DNA from: Isosphaeraceae bacterium
GTDB lineage: Bacteria; Planctomycetota; Planctomycetia; Isosphaerales; Isosphaeraceae
DNA: 55,157 nucleotides
Assembly (NCBI GenBank): GCA_025356475.1
Contig: JANXSX010000074.1
Location: forward strand, 1-55,157
Direction: 5' to 3'
The position numbers and the translations under genes are program-made. Numbering within the stretch: position 1 is the first letter of the stretch; each line of letters starts with the position of its first letter. This document shows, piece by piece, positions 44,304-52,786 of the stretch. The notes beneath the pieces were generated by a model. It did not search any database. It was given only the letters and a program-made list of their open reading frames with translations, and was not told the DNA's origin.

Positions 44304-46628
44304 TCAATCGTTACCCTTGCGCCTCGGCTTAGTGATCGGCTTGGGACGGCGTTTGAGGTTAGGGCGAGGACCTTCGTTATCACCTTCCGACTGAAGGCCA
44401 ATGATCTTTCGACCAGGGGGTTCGGTCGAAAAGGGACGGCTTGGTCGTCTGGGGGTGTTGGACATGCCGCCGCCAGGACGCGCTGGCCGACCGGGACCGC
44501 CACTTCCCCCCTGACGCTGCGAAGGAGGCAGGCCATCCGGAAGAGGAATCCGAGCACCAGGGCTGGGAGCGTCCCCCTTCATCGGCCTGACGGTTCGACC
44601 GGGCCGGGGAGTCGTTGGACCATCACTCATGGGAGGTCGTCCTTCGCCGGGAGGCCGGGGGGGGCTCGATCGATCCGACATCATCGGAGGACGATTGTCT
44701 GAACGGGGAGGCCGGGGGCCATTGTTCATCGGAGGACGACCACCGCCACCGTCACGAGGCGGTCCGCCTTGGAAACGGGGGGCAAAACCACCAGGGCGAG
44801 GGCCATCCTGATAACGGGGGCCAGAGCCACCATCGCGAGGAGGACGAGGGCCATCATTCATCGGTGGACGACCACCGCCATCGCGAGGCGGACCACCCTG
44901 GAAACGCGGGCCAGAGCCGCCGGGACGAGGGCCATCCTGATAACGGGGGCCAGGGCCACCATCGCGAGGAGGGCGAGGGCCATCATTCATCGGTGGACGA
45001 CCACCGCCATCACGCGGCGGACCACCCTGGAAACGCGGGCCAGAGCCGCCGGGACGAGGGCCATCCTGATAGCGGGGGCCAGGACCACCGTCTCGGGGGG
45101 GGCGAGGCCCATCATTCATCGGCGGACGACCACCACCATCGCGCGGCGGCCCACCTTGGAAACGCGGGCCAGAGCCGCCGGGCCGTGGGCCATCCTGATA
45201 ACGGGGGCCAGGGCCACCATCGCGGGGGGGGCGAGGCCCGTCGTTCATCGGCGGACGACCACCGGATCGGGGGGGGCCATCCTGGAAGCGAGCGGGGCCT
45301 CCACCAACGGGTCGTCGGCCGGGGAATGTCCCCTCCGAGGAGGGTCGGGAAGGTCGCGGGTAGCCAGGACCATCGGGTCGGGGGCCGGACATCATCGGTC
45401 GTCGATCGCGTTCCGCAGACGGTCCACCCAGGTGGGGAGCTGCCCCCGCGCCACCGATGCCGGTCCGTGCTTCGCCGCGTCGAGGAGCTCTAGGAGCAAT
45501 CGGTCTATCAGCCATCATCCACGGCATCGACACCGGGATTCCGGCAGCGACCTTCTGGAGTAATTCAACTTCGTAAGAGGTCAACGCTCGCCACTGTCCG
45601 AACTTCAGCCCTTTCAAGGTCACAGGCCCAACCGCAACGCGGGTCAGGCTCATCACCTTGTGGCCGAACTTGGCAAGCATCCGGCGAACCTCGCGGTTCT
45701 TGCCTTCAGCCAGTACCATTTCCAGAATCGTTGCTTCACCTTGGTGACCGACGACCCGGACGCGCTTCGCCCGAACCTTACCCTCGGCCAGCCAGATTCC
45801 TTCGGTGAGCTGGGTAATCACCTCTTGCGAGGGGTTCCCGGCCACCACAACTCGATAGAGCTTCTCAACACCGTATTTGGGGTGGGTCAGCTTGTTGGCG
45901 AGTTCGCCATCATTGGTCAGAAGGATCAAGCCCACCGACATCTCATCGAGCCGACCGACGGTATAAACACGTTCCGGAAGCTCGGGCATCAGGTCGATGA
46001 CTCGCGGACGCCCTGACGGGTCTGCGTTTGTCGATACATAGCCCTTGGGCTTATTGACCGCGTAGTAAACAGGCTTCTCAACCTTTACTGTCTGGCCGTC
46101 GACCTGAATGTTGCACTTGCGGGGATCGACCTTGGTACCAAGCTCACGGACAACAACACGATCGACAGTCACGCGACCTTGAAGGATCAATTCTTCACAG
46201 GCCCGACGCGATCCAAGACCTGCATGAGCAAGGATCTTCTGAATTCGATCTTCATCCGCACTGCTCGTCGACTTGGGAGTTCGCGAGCGGTCCTGGGCTG
46301 GCTTACGGATCGCGCCCGAGGCGGAGGCACCAGTGCCAGGACGAGGTCGGCGAGCGTCACCTGAAGCGGAAGAACCGGTGCCAGGGCGAGGCCGGCGAGC
46401 GTCACCTGAAGCGAAAGAGCCGGTGCCGGGACGAGGCCTACGAGCCTCGCCCGAAGGAGAAGAACCAGTGCCGGGACGAGGTCGGCGAGCGTCACCCGAA
46501 GCGAAAGAGCCGGTGCCGGGACGAGGTCGGCGCGGACCCGACGCGAATTTGGGTCTGTTACTGGAAGGGGGCCCATTCGGGCGTCTGGGTGACTGTCCCT
46601 CCCGACGAGGGGGGCGGCGGTCGGCCAT
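44304..46628 (-). CDS. RsuA/RluB-family pseudouridine synthase with repeat arms
   Basis: The core modifies uridine to pseudouridine in rRNA. An S4 domain (RIQKILAHAGLGSRRACEEL) starts near residue 127, and the catalytic Asp is at 228 in GRLDEMSVGLILLTNDG. The enzyme should be about 250 residues, but the protein is about 774. The N-terminal arm contains five 15-residue copies of RRPRPGTGSxxSGxA. The C-terminal arm has about four and a half copies of a 43-residue Arg/Gly/Pro-rich unit (RFQGGPPRDGGGRPPMNDGP, then RPPRDGGPGPRYQDGPRPGG). These arms are positively charged and disordered, and probably bind RNA. The ATG at 46628 is preferred; the frame extends to 46730. Confidence 0.92.
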   Translation of the reverse strand: MADRRPPRREGQSPRRPNGPPSSNRPKFASGPRRPRPGTGSFASGDARRPRPGTGSSPSGEARRPRPGTGSFASGDARRPRPGTGSSASGDARRPRPGTGASASGAIRKPAQDRSRTPKSTSSADEDRIQKILAHAGLGSRRACEELILQGRVTVDRVVVRELGTKVDPRKCNIQVDGQTVKVEKPVYYAVNKPKGYVSTNADPSGRPRVIDLMPELPERVYTVGRLDEMSVGLILLTNDGELANKLTHPKYGVEKLYRVVVAGNPSQEVITQLTEGIWLAEGKVRAKRVRVVGHQGEATILEMVLAEGKNREVRRMLAKFGHKVMSLTRVAVGPVTLKGLKFGQWRALTSYEVELLQKVAAGIPVSMPWMMADRPIAPRAPRRGEARTGIGGAGAAPHLGGPSAERDRRPMMSGPRPDGPGYPRPSRPSSEGTFPGRRPVGGGPARFQDGPPRSGGRPPMNDGPRPPRDGGPGPRYQDGPRPGGSGPRFQGGPPRDGGGRPPMNDGPRPPRDGGPGPRYQDGPRPGGSGPRFQGGPPRDGGGRPPMNDGPRPPRDGGPGPRYQDGPRPGGSGPRFQGGPPRDGGGRPPMNDGPRPPRDGGSGPRYQDGPRPGGFAPRFQGGPPRDGGGGRPPMNNGPRPPRSDNRPPMMSDRSSPPRPPGEGRPPMSDGPTTPRPGRTVRPMKGDAPSPGARIPLPDGLPPSQRQGGSGGPGRPARPGGGMSNTPRRPSRPFSTEPPGRKIIGLQSEGDNEGPRPNLKRRPKPITKPRRKGND
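44707..45290 (-). repeat. 129-base tandem repeats in the C-terminal arm
   Basis: The DNA unit is 129 bases (43 codons), repeated about four and a half times with few changes. For example the phrase GGAAACGCGGGCCAGAGCC recurs at about 44900, 45029 and 45158. Near-identical DNA as well as protein suggests recent expansion or gene conversion. Long antisense frames arise here only because of the repeats. Confidence 0.85.
46308..46532 (-). repeat. 45-base tandem repeats in the N-terminal arm
   Basis: Five copies of a 45-base unit encode RRPRPGTGSFASGDA and close variants. The unit differs from the C-terminal one in length and sequence, so the two arms were made by separate expansions in one gene. 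Confidence 0.85.
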
Positions 46629-46739
46629 AAGTCGGTCCAATCTCAATCGATCAGCGATCAATTTGTCTGACAATTCTTGATTTACGATTCTGTAGTGTAC
46701 GGCTTTGAGCGGCGTTTTGTCCACGAACATTACGCCAGG

Positions 46740-47831
46740 TCACGCCGGCTGCTGCTGCGTAAGGCAGTGGATCGTCCCCAAGCCCCAGACGAGATCGACT
46801 GCGTGAATGCCCACCACTTCCCGATCTCGGAACGCTTCCGCTAAGAGATTCAACGCAATGCGGTCGGCGGGGTCGTTGAACGTCGGCACCAAAACGACCG
46901 AATTCCCAATGTAAAAATTTGCATAACTCGCGGGGAGACGCTGTCCTTCAAAAACCACAGGCCTTGGCATCGGCAGCTCAATCACATCGAAACTCTTACC
47001 ATCTTGATCCCGCGCCTGGGCAATCCGCTTCCGGTTCGCTGCGAGCGGCTCATGGTTCAGATCATTCGGGTCCGGCTCAACGACAATCGCAATGGTACTT
47101 GGCCCAACGAAACGCGCAATGTCGTCGACATGTCCATGGGTATCGTCGCCATCAATCCCCTTGTCGAGCCAAATCACGTGGCGCGTACCAAGGTAATCGT
47201 GGAGCGCCCGTTCGATTTGCTCGCGAGTCAGGCTTGGGTTTCGAGCTTGAACGTCCGAGAGCAAACACTCTTCGGTGGTTAGCACGGTCCCCTGGCCATT
47301 GACCTCAATCGAACCCCCTTCTAACACGACTCGGATCATCTCGCCCTCGCTGGTACTGGCACGGGCCTTCCAGCGTGGTAATTCGAGGGCTTTGGCGATC
47401 TTGCGCGGAAGTTTATCGTCCTGAAGGTGATTGTCGTACTTGGCCCAGCCGTTAAACTTCCAGTCGACACAACCCAACCGCAACTCGGGTGCTTCTCCAT
47501 CTCTCACGACGAAGGTCGGGGCCGTGTCGCGCGTCCAGACGCGATCCGTCCGCATCTTGTGGAAGGTCACCTTGTCGAGGTCAACCCCAGCCAAATCCAG
47601 CCTTTCGCTCGCTTGCCGCCGTGCGCACCCATCATTAATGAGAATATGCACATGCTCAGAGCGAGTGAGATTGCGAACGATCTCGGTGTAGACCCATGGG
47701 ATCGGCCCGAACTTGCCGGGCCAATCTTCGCGCTGGTGGGGCCAGGCGATCCAGGTTGCCGAGTGGAGTTCCCACTCAGCGGGCATCCGGTAACCAAGGG
47801 ACAATGGTGTTTCAAGGGACATGGAGGTCAT
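46740..47831 (-). CDS. aguA: Agmatine deiminase
   Basis: Agmatine deiminase converts agmatine to N-carbamoylputrescine plus ammonia. It belongs to the guanidino-modifying (PAD-like) family. The active-site cysteine is in GTIHCLTQQQPA near the C-terminus, the catalytic His in GDDTHGHVDDIARF, and RVWTRDTAPTFVV provides Arg/Asp positions. LEGGSIEVNGQGTVLTTEEC is a family hallmark. The protein is 363 residues. The ATG overlaps the stop of the upstream aguB-like gene as ATGA, so the two are coupled. With the next step encoded upstream, this supplies putrescine from arginine-derived agmatine; an agmatine-forming decarboxylase is not in the window. Confidence 0.95.
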   Translation of the reverse strand: MTSMSLETPLSLGYRMPAEWELHSATWIAWPHQREDWPGKFGPIPWVYTEIVRNLTRSEHVHILINDGCARRQASERLDLAGVDLDKVTFHKMRTDRVWTRDTAPTFVVRDGEAPELRLGCVDWKFNGWAKYDNHLQDDKLPRKIAKALELPRWKARASTSEGEMIRVVLEGGSIEVNGQGTVLTTEECLLSDVQARNPSLTREQIERALHDYLGTRHVIWLDKGIDGDDTHGHVDDIARFVGPSTIAIVVEPDPNDLNHEPLAANRKRIAQARDQDGKSFDVIELPMPRPVVFEGQRLPASYANFYIGNSVVLVPTFNDPADRIALNLLAEAFRDREVVGIHAVDLVWGLGTIHCLTQQQPA

Positions 47832-48733
47832 GCTCGGGGGAGGGGTTCATCAAGATAGCGACGCGTGAGCCCACCATAGGCATCAATCCGCCGATCACGC
47901 AGGAATGGCCAATTTCGGCGGGTTTCTTCGATCAGGGCAGTGTCGCAGTCGACAATCAGGACCGTCTCATCCGTGTGGTTGGCTTCGGCCAGGACTCGAC
48001 CATAAGGATCGGCAACGAAGGACCCGCCCCAGAATTCGAGACCGGCGTCGGCTGAGCCTTCATGACCCACCCGGTTCACCGCCGCAACGTACAGCCCGTT
48101 CGCAATGGCGTGGGCTCGTTGCATGGTCTTCCAGGCGTCGGCCTGCGCCTCGCCGAACTCCGCCTTCTCACGAGGGTGCCAACCAATGGCCGTCGGGTAG
48201 AAAAGGACTTCCGCCCCTTGTAGGGCGGTCATCCGAGCGGCCTCCGGATACCACTGATCCCAACACACGAGGGTGCCAATCTTGGCCTTCGAGGTCGGGA
48301 TCGCCTGAAAACCAAGGTCACCCGGCGTAAAGTAATACTTCTCGTAGAACAAGGGATCGTCGGGGATGTGCATCTTGCGATAGACCCCGGCTCTCGTTCC
48401 ATCCCCATCGAAGACGACGGCGGTGTTGTGATAGATTCCTGCCGTCCTGCGCTCAAAAATCGAGCCCACAACCACCATCTTGGTGAATTTGGCCACTTCA
48501 GATAAGGCTTGAGCGGTCGGTCCATCAAGCGGCTCGGCCAGATCGAAGATCGACGGGTCCTGGACCTGGCAGAAATAGTGAGTCTTGAACAGCTCTGGGA
48601 GGCAGGCGATATCCGCGCCCTGGTCGGCCGCTTCGTAAAGCCGATCGCATGCTTTGCGAAGGTTGGCGACGGGATCAGGTCCAACCTGCATCTGGATCAA
48701 AGCAATTTTGAAGCGTCGGGCCGAGGTGCGCAT
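47828..48733 (-). CDS. aguB: N-carbamoylputrescine amidase
   Basis: This nitrilase-superfamily enzyme hydrolyses N-carbamoylputrescine to putrescine, CO2 and ammonia. The catalytic triad is visible: Glu in CLPELFKTHYF, Lys in VYRKMHIPDDP, and Cys in LVCWDQWYPEAAR. FYEKYYFTPGDLGF is characteristic of this subgroup. At 301 residues the length is normal. It is the first gene of a two-gene operon with agmatine deiminase, which confirms the assignment. It starts from ATG at 48733. No clear promoter was found. Confidence 0.95.
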   Translation of the reverse strand: MRTSARRFKIALIQMQVGPDPVANLRKACDRLYEAADQGADIACLPELFKTHYFCQVQDPSIFDLAEPLDGPTAQALSEVAKFTKMVVVGSIFERRTAGIYHNTAVVFDGDGTRAGVYRKMHIPDDPLFYEKYYFTPGDLGFQAIPTSKAKIGTLVCWDQWYPEAARMTALQGAEVLFYPTAIGWHPREKAEFGEAQADAWKTMQRAHAIANGLYVAAVNRVGHEGSADAGLEFWGGSFVADPYGRVLAEANHTDETVLIVDCDTALIEETRRNWPFLRDRRIDAYGGLTRRYLDEPLPRA

Positions 48734-48968
48734 CGAAGGCTCGATCCAACAAAGGTGGCGGCGAATCCGAATCTCAGAGAAATAACTATAGCGTAACCGT
48801 CAAGACTTCGGGAGATGGATCGCGTCCTGTTGGTGTGTCCGGTTGTCGAGTGGCAGGTCGAGTCAACGAACGACGTTAGGAGGTGCTCGGTGATTGATTT
48901 CTCTGTTGGATGCGGCTACGCTCCAGCCTTGATTAGGGTCTCTCTCTCGTTCGACCAAGGACTGTCCC

Positions 48969-49430
48969 ATGGGTGCCGAAGCGAAAATTGCCGAGCTGAA
49001 GCTGGAACTTCCCCCGGCCCCCAAGCCGATTGCTACTTATCTCCCTGCGGTCAAAATTGGCAACCTACTCTATGTCTCTGGGCATGGGCCCTTAAACTCA
49101 GACGGCTCAATGCACTTCGGTCGCCTTGGCGCGGGCTTGGAAATCCCAGCCGGACAAGCTGCCGCACGGCAGACCGGCCTGGCCATCCTCGCAACTGTCA
49201 GGAACACGCTCGGCTCACTCGATAAAGTGGTCCGACTGATCAAGGTACTCGGAATGGTAAATTGCACCCCCGAATTCGTGGATCAACCCAAGGTCATCAA
49301 TGGATTCTCCGACCTGATGGTCGAGGTCTTCGGCGATTCCGGTAAAGGGGCCCGAAGCGCAATCGGTATGGTCTCGTTGCCGAACAATATCGCGGTTGAG
49401 ATCGAGGCAATCTTCGAAATTAAGGATTGA
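48969..49430 (+). CDS. RidA/YjgF-family protein
   Basis: RidA proteins deaminate reactive enamine/imine intermediates, but many relatives have other or unknown roles. This 153-residue protein is of the longer YjgF-like subgroup: PAVKIGNLLYVSGHGPLNSD, AARQTGLAILATVRNTLGSL, VVRLIKVLGMVNCTPEFVD and the end RSAIGMVSLPNNIAVEIEAI. The usual catalytic Arg is probably that in GARSAIG. The ATG has AAGGA seven bases upstream. It is the first gene of an operon with an SDR and an SIS protein, the spacing being 5 and 1 bases. Confidence 0.88.
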   Translation: MGAEAKIAELKLELPPAPKPIATYLPAVKIGNLLYVSGHGPLNSDGSMHFGRLGAGLEIPAGQAAARQTGLAILATVRNTLGSLDKVVRLIKVLGMVNCTPEFVDQPKVINGFSDLMVEVFGDSGKGARSAIGMVSLPNNIAVEIEAIFEIKD

Positions 49431-49435
49431 CCAAA

Positions 49436-50242
49436 GTGGCGAGGCTCGACGGCCAGACGGCGCTGATCGTAGGAGGAACGGGCGGAATTGGCCTCGCCGC
49501 CGCCCGTCGATTTCTGGACGAGGGGGCTCGCGTCTGCATTACCGGCGTCGATCAAACCTCAACCGACTACGCCGCGCGGATTCTTGATCGCCCCGGTGAG
49601 GTTTCCACCTGCACTCTTGACGTTCTCCAACCCGATGACGTTGAAGCAATGACTCAGGCCGCGATCGAGTTCGGTCGCGGTCGCCTGGACATTCTCCTCC
49701 ACGTCGCTGGCCTGAGCGGTCGGCGGTTCGGTGACGGTACTCTGGAAAGTTGCACTTCGGAGGGTTGGGACCTCGTCATGGACGTCAACGCCAAAGGGGT
49801 CTTCCTGACGAATCAAGTGATGGTCCGACAGATGCTAACTCAAGAACTGGACGCTTTTGGCCTGCGAGGCTCGATCGTCAACGTTGGCTCAGTCCTTGCC
49901 GCACACCCGTCACCAACGCACTTTGGCACGATCGCTTACTCCGCAAGCAAAGGGGCTGTCCGGGCGATGACTTTGACCTCGGCATCGCGGTACGCTCAGC
50001 ACCGAATCCGATTCAACTTGCTCTGCCCGGGGCTGATTGACACGCCTATGTCGGAACGGGCGATCAAAGACGTCAAGATCCAAGCCTACCTTCAGACGAA
50101 ACAGCCAATGACCAATGGCCCTGGTTCGACCGCTGACGTTGCCGAGGCAGCCCTGTTCCTCTGCGAGCCCTCCTCGCGATTTGTCACCGGCGTCGTTCTG
50201 AACGTCGACGGAGGATGGTCGATCTCGGAAGGAAACGTCTGA
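49436..50242 (+). CDS. SDR-family oxidoreductase
   Basis: This is a short-chain dehydrogenase/reductase of about 268 residues. The NAD(P)-binding motif is LIVGGTGGIGLAAARRF, the catalytic serine is in IVNVGSVLAAH, and YSASKGAVRAM holds the Tyr/Lys pair. LLCPGLIDTPM and VTGVVLNVDGGWS are also typical. The start is GTG at 49436, with AAGGA nine bases upstream; a TTG at 49427 overlapping the RidA stop is less likely. It is followed by the SIS gene after one base. The substrate is not known; the SIS neighbour makes a sugar or sugar-acid possible. Confidence 0.9.
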   Translation: MARLDGQTALIVGGTGGIGLAAARRFLDEGARVCITGVDQTSTDYAARILDRPGEVSTCTLDVLQPDDVEAMTQAAIEFGRGRLDILLHVAGLSGRRFGDGTLESCTSEGWDLVMDVNAKGVFLTNQVMVRQMLTQELDAFGLRGSIVNVGSVLAAHPSPTHFGTIAYSASKGAVRAMTLTSASRYAQHRIRFNLLCPGLIDTPMSERAIKDVKIQAYLQTKQPMTNGPGSTADVAEAALFLCEPSSRFVTGVVLNVDGGWSISEGNV

Positions 50243-50243
50243 C

Positions 50244-51020
50244 ATGGCCGATGATGTCCTATCGCAGTATCTCTCGGCGGCCCGAGCGGCTCTGACGGAA
50301 ATCGAGAACAAAGGCCTTTCCGCGATCCGCATTGCTGCCGCTCGATTCGCTCAATGCATTCTCGAAAATCGCTTAGTCCATGTGTTCGGGACCGGCCATT
50401 CCCGCATGGCGGTTGAGGAAATGTTCCCCCGTTACGGATCATTCCCCGGCTTCCACCCGATCGTTGAACTATCGATGACGTTCCATAACCCCGTCGTGGG
50501 GGCCAACGGTCAACGGCAAGCGATGTTTCTCGAGAACGTCCAGGGCTTCGGCCCCGTCTTGTGGCGCAACTTTGCCACGTCCCCCCAGGATTGCTTGCTG
50601 GCAATTTCGACGAGCGGCTGCAACGCCGTCACGATAGACGTCGCGCTAGAGGCCAAGCGGCTCGGTCTGTACGTAGTGGCGTTGACCTCGGTCGCACACA
50701 GCAAGGTCTCGGCATCTCGGCATGAGTCAGGGCAGAAGCTCTCCGAAGTCGCCGACGTGACTCTTGATCATTTCTCACCGCCCGGCGACTCGGTGGTCTG
50801 GATCGATGGGTTGGAATCGCCAGTCTCGCCAATCTCCAGCATCTCCGGATGTACGGTTGTCAACCTTGTCAAGGCCGAGGTCGCCAGGCGTTTGACCGAG
50901 GCTGGCAAGCCGCCCTACGTCCTCACTGCAGCTTGCCACGTCGGGTCAGAGCGGTCGAAAGAACTCTTCGACCTGACCTATGATGATTATCGAAAGAGGG
51001 TCGGCGTTCTTTATCAGTAG
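50244..51020 (+). CDS. SIS-domain sugar-isomerase-like protein
   Basis: SIS domains bind phosphosugars in isomerases and regulators. LVHVFGTGHSRMAVEEMFPR near residue 43 and LLAISTSGCNAVTIDVALEA near 125 hold the phosphosugar-binding serines and the GTGHS loop. The protein is 258 residues, of the UPF0309-like type. Single SIS domains normally dimerise. It is the third gene of the RidA-SDR-SIS operon, one base after the SDR. No kinase or transporter follows. It converges with the aminotransferase gene. The role is probably in amino- or phosphosugar use, as inference. Confidence 0.88.
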   Translation: MADDVLSQYLSAARAALTEIENKGLSAIRIAAARFAQCILENRLVHVFGTGHSRMAVEEMFPRYGSFPGFHPIVELSMTFHNPVVGANGQRQAMFLENVQGFGPVLWRNFATSPQDCLLAISTSGCNAVTIDVALEAKRLGLYVVALTSVAHSKVSASRHESGQKLSEVADVTLDHFSPPGDSVVWIDGLESPVSPISSISGCTVVNLVKAEVARRLTEAGKPPYVLTAACHVGSERSKELFDLTYDDYRKRVGVLYQ

Positions 51021-51027
51021 GAAGATG

Positions 51028-52302
51028 TTAGGAGTTTAGATATCGATCTTTGAGTTGGTATTTCGGGTTGGATTCGAGATAAGTCTTGATGCGATCGACC
51101 CGGTGAATCGCGTTGGGAAGGAATGCCAGAGCCTGTTCAATCCGTTCGTCGGGTTCTGCGCAGCTAAACCGCAAGAATCCCGCCCCTGCTTCGCCAAACG
51201 ACTCCCCGCCGAGGCAGGCCACGCCGAAGCTGTCGTCTGCCGCTTCGAGGAGGAACATCGCCAGCCCATGCGATGTGATTCCCAAGCGATTGCAGATGGA
51301 ACCCACCCAAGGGAAAACATAAAAAGTGCCGGTCGGTGGGCAAACCTCGAACCCATCAATCTTGGCGAGCCCTGCGCTCAAGGTCTCGACCTTCTTCCGG
51401 AACCGTGCCATATATTCATCGCGCGTTGCGTGGTCAAGTTCGAGCGCCGCCTTCGCTGCCCATTGCGCGAGCGGGGGGCTACACGAGGCCGTGGTGTTAA
51501 TCAGCTTGCCGATCGTCTGTACAATCTCGGGACACGCCACGGCGAAGCCGATCCGCCAACCGCTCATGCTGTATGACTTGCTGAACGTGTAAGCACTGAC
51601 CACATGGTCGAACATTCCGGGCTGGGCAAGGATCGACTCATGCTTTCCTCCCCAGACCATGTGGCAATAGGGTTCATCCGAAAACACAACCAGGTCGGTT
51701 CCACGAACGACATCCGCGATCTCGCCGAGATCTTGTCGGGTGGCCACGCCACCAGTTGGGTTGTGGGGCGAATTCAGGAAGATCGCGCGCGGTTTGATGT
51801 CGGTTTTCAGGAAACGCTCGACAGCTTCTGCCGTGGGTCTGAACTGATTGTCCGGCTTGAGCGGCTCGAGGACCGCCCTGGCGCGGCACCGCTGCAAGTT
51901 GGGAACATAGGTTGGAAAATGCGGGCTGAAGATCAGAACCCCGTCGTCGGGGTCGAGTAGAGCCTCGGCAAAATACTGCTCGAACGGCTTGGCCCCGGAT
52001 GCGACCACAACGTTGTCAGCCGTCGCCTCAATTCCAAACTCTTCTTGGACGAATTTCGCAGCAGAAGCCCGAAAATCCGCGAGTCCAAGGCTAGGACAGT
52101 ACCCCGTCTGGTTCGCTTCAATCGCAGCGATCCCCGCCGCCTTAGCGTGTGGGGTGCTCGGGAACGGGCTATCGCCGATTTCCAATTCGACAACATCCTT
52201 ACCGAGCCCCTTGAGACGACGCGCGACGGCCAGAACCGTGAACGCCGTCTCCGACGAGAGATTCGTCGCAAGTTGACTAATGCGAGGCATGGCTGTTTTC
52301 AC
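51028..52302 (-). CDS. Class I/II PLP-dependent aminotransferase
   Basis: This fold-type-I aminotransferase of 424 residues should exchange an amino group using pyridoxal phosphate. The PLP lysine is in TFSKSYSMSGWRIGFAVACP. LNSPHNPTGGVATRQDLGEI and VFSDEPYCHMVWGGKH are the Asn and Asp/Tyr cofactor contacts, and FLRFSCAEPDERIEQAL the Arg that binds the substrate carboxylate. The pattern resembles aspartate- or aromatic-type enzymes; the substrate is open. The start is GTG at 52302; an ATG four codons later (MPRISQLATNL) is also plausible. It is alone on the minus strand. Confidence 0.92.
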   Translation of the reverse strand: MKTAMPRISQLATNLSSETAFTVLAVARRLKGLGKDVVELEIGDSPFPSTPHAKAAGIAAIEANQTGYCPSLGLADFRASAAKFVQEEFGIEATADNVVVASGAKPFEQYFAEALLDPDDGVLIFSPHFPTYVPNLQRCRARAVLEPLKPDNQFRPTAEAVERFLKTDIKPRAIFLNSPHNPTGGVATRQDLGEIADVVRGTDLVVFSDEPYCHMVWGGKHESILAQPGMFDHVVSAYTFSKSYSMSGWRIGFAVACPEIVQTIGKLINTTASCSPPLAQWAAKAALELDHATRDEYMARFRKKVETLSAGLAKIDGFEVCPPTGTFYVFPWVGSICNRLGITSHGLAMFLLEAADDSFGVACLGGESFGEAGAGFLRFSCAEPDERIEQALAFLPNAIHRVDRIKTYLESNPKYQLKDRYLNS

Positions 52303-52593
52303 TCATTCCCGAGAAGTCTTGATGGATTGAGGTTAACACACCCGAACGCTTCTCGCCCAGAAGTCGCTGACGAAGCCCGCCCGACGATCGTCTTGGACTC
52401 ATCAAGGAACGCTGCCACAAGATGATTCCGAGACATACCTTGGCCCTGAAGAAGCGAGTGAGCAAACTGTCAAGGTTCCTCTCACCATAAACCCACTCAT
52501 CTTCAAGTCCGTGAAAGTCATTCGGCATGCCGATTGCTCACTCGATTCACGTCTCAAGAAATCCCGATGACTTCTCACACAGGAGTGACCCTG

Positions 52594-52734
52594 ATGAATT
52601 CCATCGACCTCACGCTTTATGCCGTCTCTGCCTGGCGTTATTCGGCTGCCTATATGCTTTGCGGCGGTGGCGTCCTTGGTGCCGTTGGCGTTTTCGTAGG
52701 CGCAAAGATTCTAGGTGCGGGAAGAAATCGGTAA
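52594..52734 (+). CDS. Very small membrane protein
   Basis: This 46-residue frame starts with ATG at 52594, with GGAG eight bases upstream. The sequence NSIDLTLYAVSAWRYSAAYM is followed by a glycine-rich membrane segment (LCGGGVLGAVGVFVGAKIL) and a basic end (GAGRNR), so the C-terminus probably faces the cytoplasm. It could be a regulatory or stabilising microprotein. In-frame starts at 52534 and 52567 would lengthen it. The flanking 290 bases upstream (52303-52593) show nothing else. The ribosome site and composition support coding, but length makes it uncertain. Confidence 0.5.
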   Translation: MNSIDLTLYAVSAWRYSAAYMLCGGGVLGAVGVFVGAKILGAGRNR

Positions 52735-52786
52735 TGTGTCTATCTGATTCTTCATTGTGAGCAATAAGCGGAGCGATGAGGAATCT

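Noticed and set aside
44707-45290. Tandem repeat considered as a CRISPR array
   Set aside because: Units are contiguous 129-base coding repeats without unique spacers.
44615-45563. Long plus-strand frames over the pseudouridine synthase repeats
   Set aside because: They translate the 129-base tandem repeats in the wrong strand and have no start signal or family features.
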